A program made the position numbers and the translations under genes. From Aquiflexum balticum DSM 16537 (GTDB lineage Bacteria > Bacteroidota > Bacteroidia > Cytophagales > Cyclobacteriaceae): DNA of 64,000 bases. Location: the NCBI RefSeq assembly GCF_900176595.1, contig NZ_LT838813.1, forward strand, positions 5,598,001-5,662,000, read 5' to 3'. Each line of letters starts with the position of its first letter. Positions within the stretch are counted from its first letter, which is position 1. Positions 61,146-64,000 of the stretch are shown one piece after another. The notes below the pieces were generated by a model. It ran no database searches. It worked only from the letters and a program-made list of their open reading frames with translations, and was not told the origin of the DNA.

Positions 61146-62008
61146 CTTAACGCCGCTTTATAATTCAACTTGGCCTTGTCCGAAGTGAATAAAAAAAGAT
61201 AGGGTTCTATCAGTTCAAGCTCCATCAGATAAAACACACCCTCTATCCAAATACCATCTACCCGGGCATATAAGGTCTGAGAGGCAAATTCATCAACGAT
61301 TTTTTGAATATAGTCCAACTCTTCTTGGGATGGATTTACTGTAGTCACATTTCCTCCAAAGAAGTGTTGCACTCTAAACTCGCCTTTTTTGGGGCTTTTG
61401 AGCACTGCATGGGAAAATTCAGCATTGAAAAACAAATAGGAATATTCTCCCGGGTCTGAAATTTCATTGATAAATGGCTGCACCATATAATCTTCAGATT
61501 GAAGCAGGGAATCAATCTGATCTTGTTGCTCCTTCCAATTACGTTCATTCAATTTTAAGGTGTTTTTGGACCCACCGCTTACTGTTGGTTTGATGACCAA
61601 TTGATCAGTGCCGAATTTCAAAAAATAATCAATCAAATCAGGGCTGGCACCTCTGTTGATAAATTGAGTGGGCACAATATGAAATCCCTTTTCATAAATC
61701 TCCAAAAGGTAACGCTTGTCAGAATTCCAGATAATCGTATCAATATTGTTGAAAACCTTTAATCCAAGTTCTTTTATCTTTTGGCACCAATCCAAAAATT
61801 CAACATATCTGTCAAAATAATCCCAAGGGGATTTGATCAAAAGATGGCTATACTGCTTCCAATCCACAGAGTTATCTGACCAAATTTCAAGTCCAAAGTC
61901 AATTCCCAATTCCCGGAGGATATTTCCCAAAACGATATCTTCATTCAAGGCATTATAGTCAGGATAGGCTCCATTCGACTCATAGGTGACTATGGCAACT
62001 TTCATCAT
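61124..62008 (-). CDS. RimK/glutathione-synthase-like ATP-grasp protein
   Basis: A 295-residue ATP-grasp ligase-like protein from ATG 62008 (the frame runs eight codons further to 62032). The N-terminal part, MKVAIVTYESNGAYPDYN and SHLLIKSPWDYFDRYVEF, resembles proteins annotated as ATP-grasp glutathione-synthetase-like or cycloserine-pathway-like ligases. The ATP-grasp core has TVSGGSKNTLKL (nucleotide-binding glycine loop), the segment MVQPFINEISDPGEYSYLFFN and YARVDGIWIEGVFYLMELELIEPYLFL, where Glu-x-Glu replaces the usual E-x-N metal pair. The substrate is unknown. It is convergent with the TPR gene and divergent from the glycosyltransferase. Confidence 0.82.
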   Translation of the reverse strand: MMKVAIVTYESNGAYPDYNALNEDIVLGNILRELGIDFGLEIWSDNSVDWKQYSHLLIKSPWDYFDRYVEFLDWCQKIKELGLKVFNNIDTIIWNSDKRYLLEIYEKGFHIVPTQFINRGASPDLIDYFLKFGTDQLVIKPTVSGGSKNTLKLNERNWKEQQDQIDSLLQSEDYMVQPFINEISDPGEYSYLFFNAEFSHAVLKSPKKGEFRVQHFFGGNVTTVNPSQEELDYIQKIVDEFASQTLYARVDGIWIEGVFYLMELELIEPYLFLFTSDKAKLNYKAALRKKLGIG

Positions 62009-62090
62009 TTTGTTATTCTCATTTTCAAGCAATTATATATCATTTTTTGCATTTTATGAGTTCAAATAAAAAAATACATGCTATAAATCA

Positions 62091-62098
62091 TACTTTTG
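62091..62098 (+). promoter_or_regulatory. Candidate -7 element of the glycosyltransferase gene
   Basis: TACTTTTG matches TAnnTTTG 13 bases before the ATG at 62112. No TTG lies at the right distance. Confidence 0.4.
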
Positions 62099-62111
62099 GG
62101 CTTTGGTTTTT

Positions 62112-62840
62112 ATGGAAAGAGATAAGCTAGTCATCATCCCTACTTACAATGAACTGGAAAACATCCGGGACATCTCCTTGGCTATCATGGCTTTGGAGGG
62201 TGATTTTGAATTGCTTGTAATTGATGACAATTCGCCCGATGGAACGGCCCTGGAAGTAAAAAAACTTCAAAAGGAATTTCCCGAAAGGATTCATCTGATT
62301 AAAAGAGAAGGTAAACTGGGATTGGGAACTGCCTATTTGGAAGGTTTTCATTATGCCCTGGCAAATGGTTACCAGTATATTTTTGAAATGGATGCGGATT
62401 TTTCCCACAATCCAAAAGACCTTGTCAGACTTTATGAAACTTGTTATCAGGAAAATTATGACCTGGTGATTGGGTCGAGATATATTACGGGAGTAAACGT
62501 GGTCAACTGGCCGATGGGAAGGGTTTTGATGTCATTTTTTGCTAGTAAATATGTACAGTTCATTACCGGAATGCCAATCAAAGATGCCACAGCGGGTTTT
62601 AAATGCTATCGCAGAAATACACTTGAAACTATCAGATTGGATAAAATCAGGTTTATAGGCTATGCTTTTCAGATTGAAATGAAATTTACAACCTGGAAAC
62701 TGGGCTTTAGGATAAAGGAGATTCCTATCATATTTACTGACCGGACAAAAGGTAACTCAAAAATGAACACGCATATCTTTAAAGAAGCGGTGATGGGGGT
62801 TATCTATATGAAGATCAGAAGCTGGTTCAAAAAGTACTGA
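62112..62840 (+). CDS. Polyprenol-phosphate mannosyltransferase (dolichol-phosphate mannose synthase family)
   Basis: A GT2-family enzyme that transfers mannose (or glucose) from a nucleotide sugar to a polyprenyl phosphate at the membrane, providing the donor for glycoprotein or envelope glycans. The 242 residues from ATG 62112 contain VIIPTYNELENI (about 7-18), VIDDNSPDGT (about 37-46), FEMDADFSHNP (DxD metal motif, about 91-101), GSRYITGVNVVNWP and KDATAGFKCYRR, all of the single-domain DPM1 type without the C-terminal membrane anchor. A TTG start at 62103 would add three residues. It converges with the permease gene with one base between the stops. Confidence 0.93.
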   Translation: MERDKLVIIPTYNELENIRDISLAIMALEGDFELLVIDDNSPDGTALEVKKLQKEFPERIHLIKREGKLGLGTAYLEGFHYALANGYQYIFEMDADFSHNPKDLVRLYETCYQENYDLVIGSRYITGVNVVNWPMGRVLMSFFASKYVQFITGMPIKDATAGFKCYRRNTLETIRLDKIRFIGYAFQIEMKFTTWKLGFRIKEIPIIFTDRTKGNSKMNTHIFKEAVMGVIYMKIRSWFKKY

Positions 62841-62841
62841 A

Positions 62842-64000
62842 CTAATCAAAGCGTATCGCTTTAATCGGCTGAATATTACTGATCAACATGGCAGGAATGA
62901 ACAAAACCAAAGTTGTCACTAACAAAACAGACAAATTGAGAATCAGAAAAATTGGCCAATTCCAATAAATCGGTACAAAAGACATGTAATAACTTTGCGG
63001 GTCCAGGGAAATAAATTTGAAATTTTGCTGCAAAAGGCCAAAGCCCAAACTGATAGCATTTCCCAAAAGAAGACCTCTGCCGATGATTCTGATTCCATTC
63101 CACACAAAAACCCTTCTGATCTGTTTGTTTTTGGCACCCAAAGCTTTGAGAATGCCAATCATTTGGGTCCTTTCCATGATCAAAATAAAAAGAATGGAAA
63201 CCATATTGAAAGCTGCAACGAAGAGAATCAAACCTAAAAAGATATAGACATTGTTGTTGAGCAAAATCAGCCAATCAAAAATTTCCAGGTACTTGTCCGT
63301 TACCTTGATCAGTTTGAGATCAAAATCCAAGGATTCATAAAGAGGTTCCTCCAACTCATCAAGACGTGATGGGTCTTGGACAAAAACCTCAAATCCCCCA
63401 ACCTGATCATCGGTCCAGCCATTTAAATTTCGGATGGTCTGAATATCTCCCAAGATGATTTTATCATCAAAGTTTTCCAAAAAAGTCTCATAAAGCCCTA
63501 CAATTTCAAACCGACGAAACCTGGGCGGCTCTTGTACAAAATACATGGTAATCCGCTCTCCTACATCCAACATCAATTTATCGGCTATTTTTTTGCTCAA
63601 AATAATTTCATTGCTGGCAGCCGAATCTGAAAATTGGATAAACCTTCCTTTGATAATGGAATCCTTGAATCTCAAAGAATCAAAATCAGGACCTATGCCT
63701 TTCATCAAGACCCCTTCGACCTCCTCATCTCCTTTCAACAATCCCGGCTTATGTGCATAAGTCTGAACATGCCTTATCCATTCGTTTTGAGGATAGTCAA
63801 CGTAAAAATCGGATAATTTGGAAGTAGGTGATTCTTCAAAGGCATTGCCGGACATAAAGCGCTGCACTTGAAAATGGCCTGTAAAGGAAAAAACTTTATC
63901 GGAAATTTCATTTTGAAACCCTCCCAAAATCATAAATGAAATCATCGAAACCGCTATTCCAATGGCTACAGAAGCAACCGCTATTCTATGAATGGTACCG
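62842..64000 (-). CDS. ABC transporter permease (FtsX/LolC-E type), 5' end outside window
   Basis: An inner-membrane permease of the lipoprotein-release/MacB type. The minus frame is open to the window end: before the ATG at 63945 it reads HRIAVASVAIGIAVS and continues into MISFMILGGFQNEISDKVFSF, which is the first transmembrane helix and periplasmic start of LolC/LolE-like proteins, so the gene starts outside the window. At least 386 residues are present. A MacB-PCD-like periplasmic domain (VQRFMSGNAFEESPTSKL onwards) and three C-terminal helices (ILLNNNVYIFLGLILFVAAF; the RGLLLGNAISLGFG region; IFLILNLSVLLVTTLVLFIP) with MIGILKALGAKNKQIRRVF, the coupling segment, identify the FtsX fold. The substrate is probably outer-membrane lipoproteins (inference). 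Confidence 0.9.
   Translation of the reverse strand, partial: GTIHRIAVASVAIGIAVSMISFMILGGFQNEISDKVFSFTGHFQVQRFMSGNAFEESPTSKLSDFYVDYPQNEWIRHVQTYAHKPGLLKGDEEVEGVLMKGIGPDFDSLRFKDSIIKGRFIQFSDSAASNEIILSKKIADKLMLDVGERITMYFVQEPPRFRRFEIVGLYETFLENFDDKIILGDIQTIRNLNGWTDDQVGGFEVFVQDPSRLDELEEPLYESLDFDLKLIKVTDKYLEIFDWLILLNNNVYIFLGLILFVAAFNMVSILFILIMERTQMIGILKALGAKNKQIRRVFVWNGIRIIGRGLLLGNAISLGFGLLQQNFKFISLDPQSYYMSFVPIYWNWPIFLILNLSVLLVTTLVLFIPAMLISNIQPIKAIRFD

Overview
The window is about 64 kb of chromosomal DNA from a Bacteroidota bacterium, most likely Cytophagales and probably close to Cyclobacteriaceae (Algoriphagus/Aquiflexum-like). This placement is inferred from gene content: two SusC/SusD pairs, FecR/ECF-sigma signalling, DUF4221-type and other lipoproteins, bifunctional HisB, a membrane pyrophosphatase, a PEP carboxylase, Bacteroidota-type promoters (TTG, 17-23 bases, TAnnTTTG) and almost no Shine-Dalgarno signals. 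I saw no rRNA, tRNA, CRISPR array, phage or insertion sequence.

Layout. 1-9787 (+ strand): end of citrate synthase, acyl-CoA-binding protein, a DEAD-box RNA helicase behind a leader whose 11-bp stem covers the ribosome-binding region, rsmE overlapping an AT-rich lipoprotein gene, an esterase, and a leucyl aminopeptidase/ATP-grasp pair. 9795-23345 (mostly -): zinc-ribbon protein, dacB, S9 peptidase, a small membrane protein (+), SusD/SusC pair 1, hppA and a Gfo/Idh/MocA oxidoreductase. 23484-28606 (+): ppc and an acyl-CoA oxidase-like enzyme with a TerB-like front domain. 28702-33768 (-): SRPBCC protein, Crp/Fnr regulator, Ppx/GppA phosphatase, S9 peptidase. 33965-40316 (+): sulfurtransferase, collagen-like lipoprotein, two unknown proteins, a TPR adenylate cyclase and a small membrane protein.

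40433-55262 (-) is a polysaccharide utilisation locus read from right to left: ECF sigma factor, FecR anti-sigma, SusC with a signalling STN domain, SusD, a LamG lipoprotein, two GH144-type enzymes and a GH3 beta-glucosidase. GH144 with GH3 points to beta-1,2-glucan as substrate. The GH3 gene is interrupted by a single in-frame amber codon just before its catalytic nucleophile. The fecR-susC gap holds an intrinsic terminator facing the opposite way to both genes, with a promoter-like site upstream of it. This is the arrangement expected for a cis-antisense small RNA that represses susC, and it is the best candidate here for an undescribed regulatory element.

55451-64000: hisGDCB behind a structured leader, a TPR lipoprotein, a second ATP-grasp protein, a polyprenol-phosphate mannosyltransferase and a lipoprotein-release-type permease cut by the window end. 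Many intergenic regions, on both strands and in unrelated contexts, carry degenerate arrays with a strict 7-base period. Several come as inverted pairs and several begin inside a stop codon. They form a dispersed repeat class that none of the genes explains.
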